Source of the DNA: UBA2821 sp902763335
GTDB lineage: Bacteria; Bacillota; Clostridia; Lachnospirales; Lachnospiraceae
Assembly: GCA_052066835.1 (NCBI GenBank)
Contig: JBQHRJ010000008.1
Length of the DNA: 64,000 nt
Direction: 5' to 3' (one strand)
This document shows, one piece after another, positions 43,546-52,680 of the stretch. The notes under the pieces are model-generated. The model did not search any database. It saw only the letters and a program-made list of their open reading frames with translations, and was not told where the DNA came from. Each line of letters opens with the position of its first letter. The first letter of the stretch is position 1. Position numbers and translations under genes: made by a program.

Positions 43546-44412
43546 TTATTTTAAATGCCATCCTTCTTTTATATACTCTGCTATAGCATCATGCCAGTCT
43601 GCAGCAACATGATCTGTTGTAAGCTTTAACATATAGTTGTCAAGAACTGAATACGCCGGTCTCTTTGCAGATGCAGGGAACATATTTGCATATTCCTCAG
43701 ATGTAATATGATTTACTTTTGTATCTTTTCCGGCAAGTTTAAATATTTCCTCTGTAAAATCTGCCCAACTGCAGATTCCTTCACATGTGCCATGGAAAAG
43801 TCCATAATTGTCTGTCCACATAAGTGTCTCTATGATATCTGCAAGAACCTTTGTACTTGTAGGTGAACCAATCTGGTCTCCTACAACATTTACCTCAGGT
43901 CCGTTCTGTGCAAGTCTGAGCATTGTCTTTACAAAGTTCTTTCCATCTCCGTAAAGCCATGCAGTACGGATAATGAAATGCTTATCTGAAAATTCCTGTA
44001 CGAACTTTTCACCTGCAAGCTTTGTTGTTCCATACATGCTGTTTGGATTCGGAGTATCAAACTCGATATAAGGTTTTGTTCCATCACCTTTAAATACATA
44101 GTCAGTAGAAACATGAACAAGCTTTGCTCCCGTTTCACTTGAAGCTATACTTAAGTTTCTCGGTCCGATTGCATTAATCTTGTATGCAAGGTCAACATCT
44201 GTCTCACATTTATCAACTGCCGTATATGCAGCACAGTTAATGATTGCATAAGGTTTTACTTCTTTTACCATCTTTACTGTCGCATCTACATCCGTGATAT
44301 CAAGCTCACCCACATCTGTTCTCACGACCTCGATACCGTCTCTTTTCTCATACATGTTGCTGATTTCTCTTCCGAGCTGTCCATTTGCTCCTGTTACTAA
44401 TAACTTTTTCAT
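43546..44412 (-). CDS. rfbD: dTDP-4-dehydrorhamnose reductase
   Basis: A 288-residue reductase, the last step of dTDP-L-rhamnose synthesis. The NAD(P)H loop TGANGQLGREI, STDYVFKGDG and YGTTKLAGE (Tyr-Lys) are all present. It is separated from rfbB, rfbA and rfbC by the DUF2142 pair and a promoter, so the four-gene pathway is split across two transcripts. Confidence 0.97.
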   Translation of the reverse strand: MKKLLVTGANGQLGREISNMYEKRDGIEVVRTDVGELDITDVDATVKMVKEVKPYAIINCAAYTAVDKCETDVDLAYKINAIGPRNLSIASSETGAKLVHVSTDYVFKGDGTKPYIEFDTPNPNSMYGTTKLAGEKFVQEFSDKHFIIRTAWLYGDGKNFVKTMLRLAQNGPEVNVVGDQIGSPTSTKVLADIIETLMWTDNYGLFHGTCEGICSWADFTEEIFKLAGKDTKVNHITSEEYANMFPASAKRPAYSVLDNYMLKLTTDHVAADWHDAIAEYIKEGWHLK

Positions 44413-44415
44413 TTT

Positions 44416-44802
44416 TTACCTCTTTTCTGCCTCACTGTCGGCTGTATATGTTTTTGAATTTTTTTCATGCTGCTCTGTTGCTTTTCCCAGGGCAATTTCC
44501 TGAGTTAGCTCTTTTATTTTATTTTCCAGCTGCGAAATCTTTATCGTCATGGAAAATTCTTTTATAAGTAATATAAATATAAAAAATAAAAATATAAAGT
44601 TTACCGTCGAATATATTCCAATAACTCCTGCCATGAAATCTGCTATCACCGGAAATGCTCCAAGTATTACGACCATAACCGCAAATAAAATCCAGAAAAG
44701 TGAATCTTCTATCTGAATCTTTGACTGTCTTATTCTTTTTAACATGAAAATCATGGTAAAAAGAGATACTACAAGGAGAATTATTCTGAATATGTTTGTC
44801 AT
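44416..44802 (-). CDS. DUF2304 membrane protein
   Basis: A 128-residue protein with three hydrophobic segments in the first 85 residues and a charged coiled-coil-like tail. It matches the DUF2304 pattern (IEDSLFWILFAVMVVILGAFP). Such proteins are usual neighbours of DPM-like glycosyltransferases, as here, where the gene overlaps the transferase by four bases (ATGA). Confidence 0.88.
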   Translation of the reverse strand: MTNIFRIILLVVSLFTMIFMLKRIRQSKIQIEDSLFWILFAVMVVILGAFPVIADFMAGVIGIYSTVNFIFLFFIFILLIKEFSMTIKISQLENKIKELTQEIALGKATEQHEKNSKTYTADSEAEKR

Positions 44803-45530
44803 TTCAGCACCTCCACATTCTTTTCATCTTTAACAAATCTGCTGTCACGTTTTCTGAAATTCTGTATAACGAGTATCGAAACCGTCATATGTATCATATA
44901 TTTTATCGAGCGTACCATATTAAGATAACTCTCTCCTTCCAGTCTCTCATCCATCTCAACCTGTACTTCTGAAAGTTTTACACCCTCTCTTAACAGATAT
45001 GATATAGTATCCGGCTCCGGTCCGTAATTCAGGTTGAGTGCAAACTCTTTTAACATCGCGCGGTTAAACATTCTCATTCCTGATGTCGGGTCCTTAACTC
45101 TTTTATGGGTTGTAAGCATGATTGCCGTAGATATTATCCTGCTTCCAAGCATTCTCATGGAATGTGGCTTCTTATCATCCACAAACCTTGAACCTATAAC
45201 AATATCATAGCCCTTCTTCATCTCCGTGAGCATTTTTTCTATATATTCAGCCTTATGCTGTCCGTCTGCATCGTACTGGATCGCATACTCATATCCCTGT
45301 CTGTATGCATATTTAAGTCCCGTCTGAAACGCACCGGCAAGTCCTAAATTAACCGGCAGATCTATAAGGTTGTATCCGTTTTTACGGCAGATTTTTGCCG
45401 TGTGGTCCTTTGAACCGTCATTTACCACCACATAATCATATTCCGGATAATCATTTATCACATGGTTTACTACTCTTTCAATACTTTTTTCTTCATTATA
45501 TGCCGGTATAATTATAAGCAGTTCTTTCAT
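44799..45530 (-). CDS. GT2 glycosyltransferase, dolichyl-phosphate-mannose-synthase-like
   Basis: A 243-residue GT2 enzyme. It begins MKELLIIIPAYNEEKSI; the metal site is YDADGQHKAEYI. The group charges a polyprenyl phosphate with a sugar, giving a donor for GT-C enzymes on the outer face. The DUF2142 protein downstream could use such a donor. The start at 45530 is set by GGAGG, about five bases before it. Confidence 0.92.
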   Translation of the reverse strand: MKELLIIIPAYNEEKSIERVVNHVINDYPEYDYVVVNDGSKDHTAKICRKNGYNLIDLPVNLGLAGAFQTGLKYAYRQGYEYAIQYDADGQHKAEYIEKMLTEMKKGYDIVIGSRFVDDKKPHSMRMLGSRIISTAIMLTTHKRVKDPTSGMRMFNRAMLKEFALNLNYGPEPDTISYLLREGVKLSEVQVEMDERLEGESYLNMVRSIKYMIHMTVSILVIQNFRKRDSRFVKDEKNVEVLK

Positions 45531-45575
45531 TGTTACCTCCATTTCCACTGTTACACTGTTATTCTGGCGTTCCGG

Positions 45576-46805
45576 TTATTCCCTGTTATGTGCGATCTGG
45601 TATGCCACTATACATGAGAACGTGACTGCAAGTACAGCCATTGATATTCCACATGATATGACTGCTCCCATAAGTTCAAACTTTGGCACTAACACCGCCG
45701 GCAGCACAAGCGAGCACACGAATCCGAGTGCATAGCCTGCCATAAGAAGTTTCTGTTTCCTCATAACAGTTATAACATAGTATAAAAATGTTGCAGTGGC
45801 GCTTATTCCTCCCGCAAACATTACGATAGCCAGTTCCTTTCTGAGATGAATTATGGATGTTCCATATACAAGTCCCAATATCTGTGCACCTATAAGATAT
45901 GCACCTGCCATGCAAACCACTGTAAGCAGCAGTATCCAAAGCAGTATATTTCTGACTATCTTTATAAATGGTTTCATATTTTTATCATTCCAGTCCCTTG
46001 CAAGTTCTGTAAGCAATGGTCTGAATGCAAATAAACTAAATAAATTTATAACAAATGCCGGCATAAATATTATATTATAATAATTCTGTACTTCATCTGA
46101 AAAATTACGGTTAATCGCATATTTCGGTGCATTATTTATATACATATTTATAAATGCCGCTACAAAAAGCGGTGCCGCCTCAACTATAAGTCTTCCCATA
46201 TTAGCCGTTTCAAATCTGCAGACTATATCTGAAAATTTCTTTCTGAGTCTCAGATCATAAGCAAAAAACAGTACCGCTGATGCCACAACCATTGACAATG
46301 CCGCATACACAAGATTTCTGCTCACAATGAGCACTACAGCAAATGTAATGGTAGATAATGTCGGCCTGAATGTACTTGTTTTACCTGACAAATCTATTCT
46401 GTCATGCTGCTGAAACATTCCGGCAAATACATCCGCTACTACCTCAACCATCTTATACAGACACACCACCCATATGGTCAGTGCCTTTAGCCGGTCAAAT
46501 CCCGACACACCAACATATATCGTGGTGGCTATCATCATAACCAGACATGTAACCATTCTGAGCGAAAAATAATCTGAAAATGAAAATTTTTCCTCGACAT
46601 CTGTTGACTGCAGCGGTCTTATCTCAAAACCGCCTAATGTATACATAAGCTGTGCATTTGAAAACGCAAATGCAAATATTCCTCCTGCATTTCCCCCTAT
46701 AACTCTATTAACAATAATAGCAAGTATCATGGATGACAGTGCATTACAAAGACTGCCCATCATATTCCAGAATACTTTTTGTTTTTGGGTAACATTATCA
46801 GCCAT
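45576..46805 (-). CDS. Wzx-like polysaccharide flippase
   Basis: A 409-residue protein with about twelve hydrophobic segments, resembling the MATE/Wzx group that flips lipid-linked oligosaccharides. It begins FWNMMGSLCNALSSMILAIIVNR, a common Wzx opening. It overlaps the end of the GT4 gene by eight bases, with GGAGGAAAGAC before the ATG. Its presence beside a separate Wzm/Wzt exporter is noteworthy because the two normally represent alternative routes. The substrate is unknown. Confidence 0.85.
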   Translation of the reverse strand: MADNVTQKQKVFWNMMGSLCNALSSMILAIIVNRVIGGNAGGIFAFAFSNAQLMYTLGGFEIRPLQSTDVEEKFSFSDYFSLRMVTCLVMMIATTIYVGVSGFDRLKALTIWVVCLYKMVEVVADVFAGMFQQHDRIDLSGKTSTFRPTLSTITFAVVLIVSRNLVYAALSMVVASAVLFFAYDLRLRKKFSDIVCRFETANMGRLIVEAAPLFVAAFINMYINNAPKYAINRNFSDEVQNYYNIIFMPAFVINLFSLFAFRPLLTELARDWNDKNMKPFIKIVRNILLWILLLTVVCMAGAYLIGAQILGLVYGTSIIHLRKELAIVMFAGGISATATFLYYVITVMRKQKLLMAGYALGFVCSLVLPAVLVPKFELMGAVISCGISMAVLAVTFSCIVAYQIAHNRE

Positions 46806-48000
46806 GTCTTTCCTCCATCTGCCTGTCTGCATATGCCATAAGCTTATGCGCTGTAGCCTTCCATGTGAATCCGCTCTTTAACTTCTCATATGCCAGGTTT
46901 GCAGACTTCTGCCGTGATTCTCTGTCTGTGGCAGATTTCTCAAGAGCTTTCGTGATCAATTCTCTATTATTATCTTTTAATATCACACCGCTCACACCGT
47001 CTTCTATAAGTTCCCTTGCCCCGCCGTTATATGTCGTGATGACAAAACATTTTGCCGCTACAGCTTCAAGCACTGATGTCGGGAATCCTTCCGACACAGA
47101 CGGAAGACAATATATGTCTGACTGTTTTAGCAATGCTGCAATATGAGGAAAATCAATTCTTCCAAGACACTCTATTCTTCTCTTTCCATCTGTTTTTTCA
47201 CTTGCACTATGGCTGATAGCACTTATACCATCATATTCAGGACCGTCTCCTGCCATAAGTAATACAACTTTTCCGTCATATTCCATATGCTCAACTGCAT
47301 AAGCAAGTTCGTATATGCCCTTTTCTTTTATCATCCGCCCTGTGTATGCTATAACCACATCACCGGCTTCTATACCATACAGTTTTCTATAGTCCTCTAT
47401 CGGATTTGCAGTAAGTTCTTCTACTTCATCTATATCTATCGCATTGTAGAGTACACCCTTTGATTTTATACCAAAGTGCCCGCTCCATTTACAACATGCC
47501 TTTGAAACACCATAATAATCTTTGCAGTAATGCTTAAGTATTCCTGTTATTCCATGCTCATATATCTTTTCCGCAATATCGAGAATACTGTTATTAAATG
47601 TAAGATGTCCGCTTCCATGTTCCACAACACCTGATGCAATCTTATTTTTCTTAGCAAATTTTGCACCGAATAATGACATGAAATAAAATCTTGTATTTAT
47701 AAGTACATAGTCAAATTTTTCTGCCTTCAGTTCATTTTCTGCCTGTCTGAGTGCCTTTCCAGGTTTCAAAACCGGCATTCTCCCATTCATAAAATTAAAA
47801 GATGGAAGCCTGTATATCTTTATACCGTCTGTTTCCTCCCGTTCTTTAAGTCCGGGACTTAAAGACGTAACGATAACCACACTGTTTCCATCTCTTACAA
47901 GTTCTTTTGCAAGATAATAAGTATATCTCTCTACCCCTCCCATATGCGGAAGATATTGTGCTGAAAATATGCAGAATTTCTTATTATCATGATGCATCAT
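46798..48000 (-). CDS. GT4 glycosyltransferase
   Basis: A 400-residue GT-B fold enzyme. It begins with the acceptor-side loop YLPHMGGVERYTYYLAKEL. The donor-binding C-terminal half shows IAYTGRMIKEKGIYEL and the EX7E-type motif in SVSEGFPTSVLEAVAAK. It overlaps licD by four bases and the flippase by eight. The sugar is not predictable. Confidence 0.93.
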   Translation of the reverse strand: MMHHDNKKFCIFSAQYLPHMGGVERYTYYLAKELVRDGNSVVIVTSLSPGLKEREETDGIKIYRLPSFNFMNGRMPVLKPGKALRQAENELKAEKFDYVLINTRFYFMSLFGAKFAKKNKIASGVVEHGSGHLTFNNSILDIAEKIYEHGITGILKHYCKDYYGVSKACCKWSGHFGIKSKGVLYNAIDIDEVEELTANPIEDYRKLYGIEAGDVVIAYTGRMIKEKGIYELAYAVEHMEYDGKVVLLMAGDGPEYDGISAISHSASEKTDGKRRIECLGRIDFPHIAALLKQSDIYCLPSVSEGFPTSVLEAVAAKCFVITTYNGGARELIEDGVSGVILKDNNRELITKALEKSATDRESRQKSANLAYEKLKSGFTWKATAHKLMAYADRQMEERHG

Positions 48001-48857
48001 TTCTCTATTCCATCCTTACCAAAATCTACTATATAAGCCGCGTGATTAACTCTCTGTTCCTGTGGAGGAAGTTTCATATAGTCTCCATAATAATTTGTAA
48101 GATATTTATCATAATTTCCCGGAAGATTAACTTTTATCCCCTCAAAATCCATCTCTGCAAGCGGGAATAAATCCTCCATTTTCATCTTACTCTGTATAGG
48201 TCTCAGACAATTATAACATATCACACTTCCGGTATCTTTATAGTTAGCCGATTTGGATATCTTTTCCATCTTTGAATACAATTTACTGATTGAAAGGTGC
48301 GTCCATTTGAAAATGTAATGCAAAGCAAAACATGCTGCCTTTGCTGCTGCACCTAATGCTCCCTTCCACGGTATTTCCGGATACGGAGAACCGCAAAGGA
48401 AAAGTATCTTTGATATATTTCTAACTTTATTAATCTTTTTCTGTAAAATTTTCTCGTCATTATCAGCATTATCAAAAACAAATATATCTATATGAAGGCA
48501 CAAATCACACTTCATAGTTCTTGAAAATTCAGGAACAAACTTTGTTCCGAGTCTCTGTACTTTTATTACACCGCTGGCATAGTTCTTCATAGTCTTTGGT
48601 GTCGTAACATAATAATGATCGCTCATCTCTTTTTTGGCTATTCTGACAAACTTTTCGTAGTCATCTCTCAACATTCCTACATCTATGTCGTCATCCCACG
48701 GAATGAATCCTTTATGTCTCACCGCACCTATGGCTGTTCCCCAGCATATGAAATATTTTAAATCATGTTTTTCACAAACTGCAATAAAATCTTTTAATAT
48801 ATGCAATTCAGCCCTCTTAAGCTTTGCAAGTGTTTCCTCATCATACTGCTTTATCAT
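47997..48857 (-). CDS. LicD-family phosphotransferase
   Basis: A 286-residue LicD protein. The nucleotidyltransferase-like core contains CWGTAIGAVRHKGFIPWDDDIDVGMLRDDYEKF with its two acidic metal sites. LicD enzymes put phosphocholine or another phospho-group on surface glycans. No choline kinase, transporter or cytidylyltransferase gene is in the window, so the group transferred is open. It heads the operon that runs to the DUF2142 gene. The ATG at 48857 is chosen; a TTG four codons earlier is possible. Confidence 0.92.
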   Translation of the reverse strand: MIKQYDEETLAKLKRAELHILKDFIAVCEKHDLKYFICWGTAIGAVRHKGFIPWDDDIDVGMLRDDYEKFVRIAKKEMSDHYYVTTPKTMKNYASGVIKVQRLGTKFVPEFSRTMKCDLCLHIDIFVFDNADNDEKILQKKINKVRNISKILFLCGSPYPEIPWKGALGAAAKAACFALHYIFKWTHLSISKLYSKMEKISKSANYKDTGSVICYNCLRPIQSKMKMEDLFPLAEMDFEGIKVNLPGNYDKYLTNYYGDYMKLPPQEQRVNHAAYIVDFGKDGIEK

Positions 48858-48935
48858 TATCCGTTCCAATCCCTTCCTCTGCTTAACGCAGCTTATGGTT
48901 GCTGATTTTGTAATATTCTTGTAACATTCTTGTTA

Positions 48936-48964
48936 ATTCTATGACATTTCTGCTGAAAAGTCAA
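48936..48964 (-). promoter_or_regulatory. Promoter of the licD operon
   Basis: A -35 box TTGACT (48959-48964), a 17-base spacer and a -10 box TAGAAT (48936-48941) lie between the galE terminator and licD. Confidence 0.78.
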
Positions 48965-48978
48965 ACATTTATATAAAA

Positions 48979-49019
48979 ACACGCCGAAGCTGCTGTTTTA
49001 CCAACTGCTCCGACGTGTT
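48979..49019 (-). terminator. Terminator of galE
   Basis: On the minus strand AACACGTCGGAGC pairs with GCTTCGGCGTGTT and is followed by TTTAT. It begins about five bases after the galE stop codon. Confidence 0.82.
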
Positions 49020-49025
49020 ATACCA

Positions 49026-50036
49026 TTATTTTTTGTATCCGTTTGGATTATTTTTCTGCCAGTTCCACGAATCACGGCACATTTCCTTTATACCGTACTG
49101 TGCTTCCCATCCAAGTTCTTTCTTCGCCTTAGACGGGTCACCGTATATGACTGCCACATCTCCCTGTCTTCTGTCTGCAATCTTATATGGAACCTTCTTT
49201 CCTGATGCCTCTTCAAAGTTCTTTATAACCTCAAGCACGCTGTAACCTTTACCTGTTCCCAGATTGTATATCTCTACACCACCATTCTTCATGTTTTCTA
49301 TGGCTTTAACATGTCCGCGTGCAAGATCCACCACATGTATGTAATCTCTTATGCATGTTCCGTCCTCTGTAGGATAATCATCACCAAATACATTGAGCTG
49401 TGGAAGTTCACCTATGGCTACCTTTGTAATATACGGAAGAAGATTGTTCGGAATACCATTCGGATCTTCTCCTATTCTGCCGCTCTGATGTGCTCCTATA
49501 GGATTGAAATATCTTAACAGTATGACATTCCACTCATTGTCTGATTTGTACACATCCTGAAGTATCTCCTCCAGCATAAGCTTTGTTCTTCCATACGGAT
49601 TTGTAACCGAGAGTGGAAAATCCTCTTTTACAGGAACTGTTTCAGGACATCCGTATACTGTTGCCGATGAACTGAACACTATTTTCTTCACTCCATGTTC
49701 CTTCATTATGTCAAGCATAACAAGAGTTCCGGATATATTATTTATATAATACTCAAGCGGTATCTCACAGGATTCGCCTACAGCCTTCAGACCTGCGAAA
49801 TGTATTACCGCATCCACATCATTTTCATTGAATATCTGACCCATTTTCTCCCTGTCTCTTATATCCACCTTATAGAATGCGACTTCCTTACCTGTTATCT
49901 CTTCTATTCTGTTTACTGCTTCCATGTTGGAATTACATAAATTATCAACTATGGTAACCTCATGACCTTCATTGAGAAGTTCAACACATGTATGGCTACC
50001 TATATATCCGGCACCGCCGGTAACCAGTATCTTCAT
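49026..50036 (-). CDS. galE: UDP-glucose 4-epimerase
   Basis: A 336-residue epimerase interconverting UDP-glucose and UDP-galactose. Features are TGGAGYIGSH, the SSSATVYG segment, the NPYGRTK Tyr-Lys pair, and NPIGAHQSGRIGEDPNGIP. Its place at the end of the glmM unit, next to the glycan locus, suggests that it provides UDP-galactose for the polymer. It follows a GT2 gene by 28 bases. Confidence 0.96.
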   Translation of the reverse strand: MKILVTGGAGYIGSHTCVELLNEGHEVTIVDNLCNSNMEAVNRIEEITGKEVAFYKVDIRDREKMGQIFNENDVDAVIHFAGLKAVGESCEIPLEYYINNISGTLVMLDIMKEHGVKKIVFSSSATVYGCPETVPVKEDFPLSVTNPYGRTKLMLEEILQDVYKSDNEWNVILLRYFNPIGAHQSGRIGEDPNGIPNNLLPYITKVAIGELPQLNVFGDDYPTEDGTCIRDYIHVVDLARGHVKAIENMKNGGVEIYNLGTGKGYSVLEVIKNFEEASGKKVPYKIADRRQGDVAVIYGDPSKAKKELGWEAQYGIKEMCRDSWNWQKNNPNGYKK

Positions 50037-50064
50037 TGCAACCTCCGTGTAATCTGTTTAAATC

Positions 50065-51012
50065 CTAATTGCCAAGTTTATAATCTTTCCAGTATCCCGG
50101 ACTCATGGTACATTTCAATATGACATCTCTCGGAAGGAGATAATACATTTTTCCCAACAGATATCCCACATATTTGAATCCGCTCTTTATTATCATGTCA
50201 GGAACAAGATATGCCTTATTACTCTTTACAAGATAATATGCCGTATCTTTTACAAGGCGTATTCCTTCATCTTCAGTTTTGACAGCCGCATATATTTCTT
50301 TGAACTGTCTGTGGGACACGCCAAGGTCAAAGTTGCGGTGAAACTGCTGCATGTATGTGTAATCGTGGGAATGTATCACTTCAGCTTTTGCGGCATAAAA
50401 TACTTTTTTGCCGTTTTGTATGGCATTTGCCGCATATATTGAATCTTCGTTCATTATGGCTCTGTTCGGAAATCCACCAAGTTCATCAAATATTTTTCTG
50501 CTGTACATGGCACAGACATCTGAACTGAAAAATGCTTTTATTCCCATCTTTAATATATCGTTGCTCGTCTTTACTATATCATAATCCGGATAGTTGAATT
50601 TTCTCGTATATGCCTCTGCGATACTGCAATCCGAATTAGGAATCTGTCTTCCATATGCCACTGCCACATCTTCATCGTCGAATGCTTTTACCAGTTCTTC
50701 GACCATGTATTTTCCGGCAGGAACAGCATCATGTGTCATCATAAGAACAAGATCGCTGTTTGAAAATCCCACTCCTACATTTCGTGTTCCGCCGTGGTCA
50801 AATTCATCCTTGTCGATATGATGTATCTCAAGTTTATCTATATCTGCATAGTCTGCTTCGTTCAGACAATCTTTATCTGTATTTATAATAATTATTTTCT
50901 GTATGGGATAAGTCTGCTTCAACAATCTCACCAATATTTTGTGCAGTCTCTTATCCGGCTTGTATGTAGGTATGACAACGTCTACCGTTAATCCATTATT
51001 CATCTGCATCAC
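50065..51012 (-). CDS. GT2 glycosyltransferase
   Basis: A 315-residue GT2 enzyme. It begins VDVVIPTYKPDKRLHKIL. The metal-site region reads LVLMMTHDAVPAGKYM, with H-D in place of the usual D-D, a pattern seen in the rhamnosyltransferase-like group. The catalytic block is NEDSIYAANAI. The start codon is unsure: GTG, ATG and ATG lie within four codons. It sits between glmM and galE. Confidence 0.9.
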   Translation of the reverse strand: MMQMNNGLTVDVVIPTYKPDKRLHKILVRLLKQTYPIQKIIIINTDKDCLNEADYADIDKLEIHHIDKDEFDHGGTRNVGVGFSNSDLVLMMTHDAVPAGKYMVEELVKAFDDEDVAVAYGRQIPNSDCSIAEAYTRKFNYPDYDIVKTSNDILKMGIKAFFSSDVCAMYSRKIFDELGGFPNRAIMNEDSIYAANAIQNGKKVFYAAKAEVIHSHDYTYMQQFHRNFDLGVSHRQFKEIYAAVKTEDEGIRLVKDTAYYLVKSNKAYLVPDMIIKSGFKYVGYLLGKMYYLLPRDVILKCTMSPGYWKDYKLGN

Positions 51013-51039
51013 TCAACCAGCCTAATACCTTTCCGTAGA

Positions 51040-52371
51040 TTATTCTACTTTTTCCAGCTCATCTGTTATCATTTTAACGTATTTTTCGCATAACTCATGA
51101 CTGTCAGCTTCCACCATGACTCTTACAAGCGGCTCTGTACCACTTGTTCTTAAAAGCAGTCTGCCTCCGTCTCCAAGTGCATCCTCCACCTTCTTTGCGG
51201 CAGCCTGCACATTTGCATCATTAAGTGCTGCCTCTTTATCACTCACTCTTACATTTACAAGCAGCTGAGGATATATCTTCAAATCTCTTCTAAGAGTTGC
51301 CAGTGTTGATTTCTTTTCAAGCATTGCCTCCATAAGCTTAAGTGAGGTAAGAATACCATCTCCTGTAGTGGCATGTTTGCTGAATATTATATGTCCTGAC
51401 TGTTCTCCACCGAGGCAATATCCGTTAGCCATAATATTTTCGCACACATACTTATCTCCCACGGCTGTCTTTTCATAGTTTATTCCTGCCTCGTCAAGCG
51501 ACTTGTATAAACCAAAGTTTGACATAACAGTAGTAACTATGGTGTTGCCTTTAAGCTGTCCGCACTCTTTCATATAAGTTCCGCATATATACATGATTGC
51601 ATCACCGTCAACCACATCACCGTTTTCATCCACAGCAATACATCTGTCAGCATCTCCATCATAGGCAAAGCCTACATCAAGTCTGTTTTCCTTAACATAT
51701 TTCTGCAAAACCTCTATATGGGTAGAACCACAATTTTTATTTATATTTGTTCCGTCCGGAGTATCGTTTATAACATAGGTCTTTGCTCCCAATGCATCAA
51801 ATACATTCTTCGCAATAGATGATGCACTTCCGTTTGAACAGTCCAGACCAACCTTTTTATCCTTAAATGATCTTGTGGCTATAGAAATGAGATATCCGAT
51901 ATATCTGTTTCGTCCAACGGCATAATCCACCGTTCTTCCGATATCAGCTCCTGTAGCAAATTCAATATCAATCCCGCCGTCTATATAATTTTCTATCTGT
52001 GCCTCAACTTCTGCCTCAAGTTTCTGACCGTTTCCGTTCAATACTTTTATTCCATTGTCATCAAACGGATTGTGACTTGCCGATATCATGATACCGCAAT
52101 CAAAGCCTTCTGTCCTTACAACATAAGCAACACTCGGTGTAGTCGTAACGTGTAACAGATACGCATCTGCACCTGAAGCCGTAAGACCTGATACCAATGC
52201 ATACTCAAACATATAGCTGCTTCTTCTTGTATCTTTTCCTATGACTATTCTCGCCTTATGATCCTTAGAAAAATACCAGCCTAAGAATCTTCCCACCTTA
52301 TATGCATGCTCTACTGTAAGCACCTCATTTGCTTTACCTCTGAAACCGTCTGTACCAAAATATTTTCCCAT
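51040..52371 (-). CDS. glmM: Phosphoglucosamine mutase
   Basis: A 443-residue mutase that converts glucosamine 6-phosphate to glucosamine 1-phosphate for UDP-GlcNAc. The start FGTDGFRG and the catalytic ISASHNP (about S99) are diagnostic, with a DGDADR metal loop near residue 235. GGAG precedes the ATG at 52371. It is associated with cdaA and cdaR, an arrangement conserved across Firmicutes that links c-di-AMP with wall precursor supply. Here an HPr gene lies between. Confidence 0.96.
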   Translation of the reverse strand: MGKYFGTDGFRGKANEVLTVEHAYKVGRFLGWYFSKDHKARIVIGKDTRRSSYMFEYALVSGLTASGADAYLLHVTTTPSVAYVVRTEGFDCGIMISASHNPFDDNGIKVLNGNGQKLEAEVEAQIENYIDGGIDIEFATGADIGRTVDYAVGRNRYIGYLISIATRSFKDKKVGLDCSNGSASSIAKNVFDALGAKTYVINDTPDGTNINKNCGSTHIEVLQKYVKENRLDVGFAYDGDADRCIAVDENGDVVDGDAIMYICGTYMKECGQLKGNTIVTTVMSNFGLYKSLDEAGINYEKTAVGDKYVCENIMANGYCLGGEQSGHIIFSKHATTGDGILTSLKLMEAMLEKKSTLATLRRDLKIYPQLLVNVRVSDKEAALNDANVQAAAKKVEDALGDGGRLLLRTSGTEPLVRVMVEADSHELCEKYVKMITDELEKVE

Positions 52372-52396
52372 TTTCAATCTCCATTCCTAAATGCTA

Positions 52397-52654
52397 TCAC
52401 AATAGTTCCTGTATAACGTCAATCATTGCTGCAAGTGCTTCTTCTTCATCCTCGCCTTCACACACAAACTCGATTTCATTTCCACATCTTACACATGCGC
52501 TCAGAACACTTATAACACTTTTCGCATTGGCATTCACATTGTTTGACTTCATTGTGATTTTTGACTTATATTTTATTGCCTCATTGCAAAGTTTTCCGGC
52601 GGGTCTGAGGTGAAGTCCCGCCTCCTCATTTATCTTTACTTTTTTGCTTACCAT
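52397..52654 (-). CDS. HPr-family phosphocarrier protein
   Basis: An 85-residue HPr-fold protein. The phosphorylated histidine is H15 in EAGLHLRPAG and the regulatory serine is S46 in NAKSVISVLSACV, so both Firmicute phosphorylation sites are present. It might serve the PTS or act in regulation, like Crh, but the histidine argues for HPr-type transfer. It lies between cdaR and glmM, separated by 26 bases from each, and not with ptsI. That position suggests a link between carbon state and c-di-AMP/amino-sugar metabolism. Confidence 0.93.
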   Translation of the reverse strand: MVSKKVKINEEAGLHLRPAGKLCNEAIKYKSKITMKSNNVNANAKSVISVLSACVRCGNEIEFVCEGEDEEEALAAMIDVIQELL

Positions 52655-52680
52655 TGTGTCCTCCCTGTCTGCGTCACATT

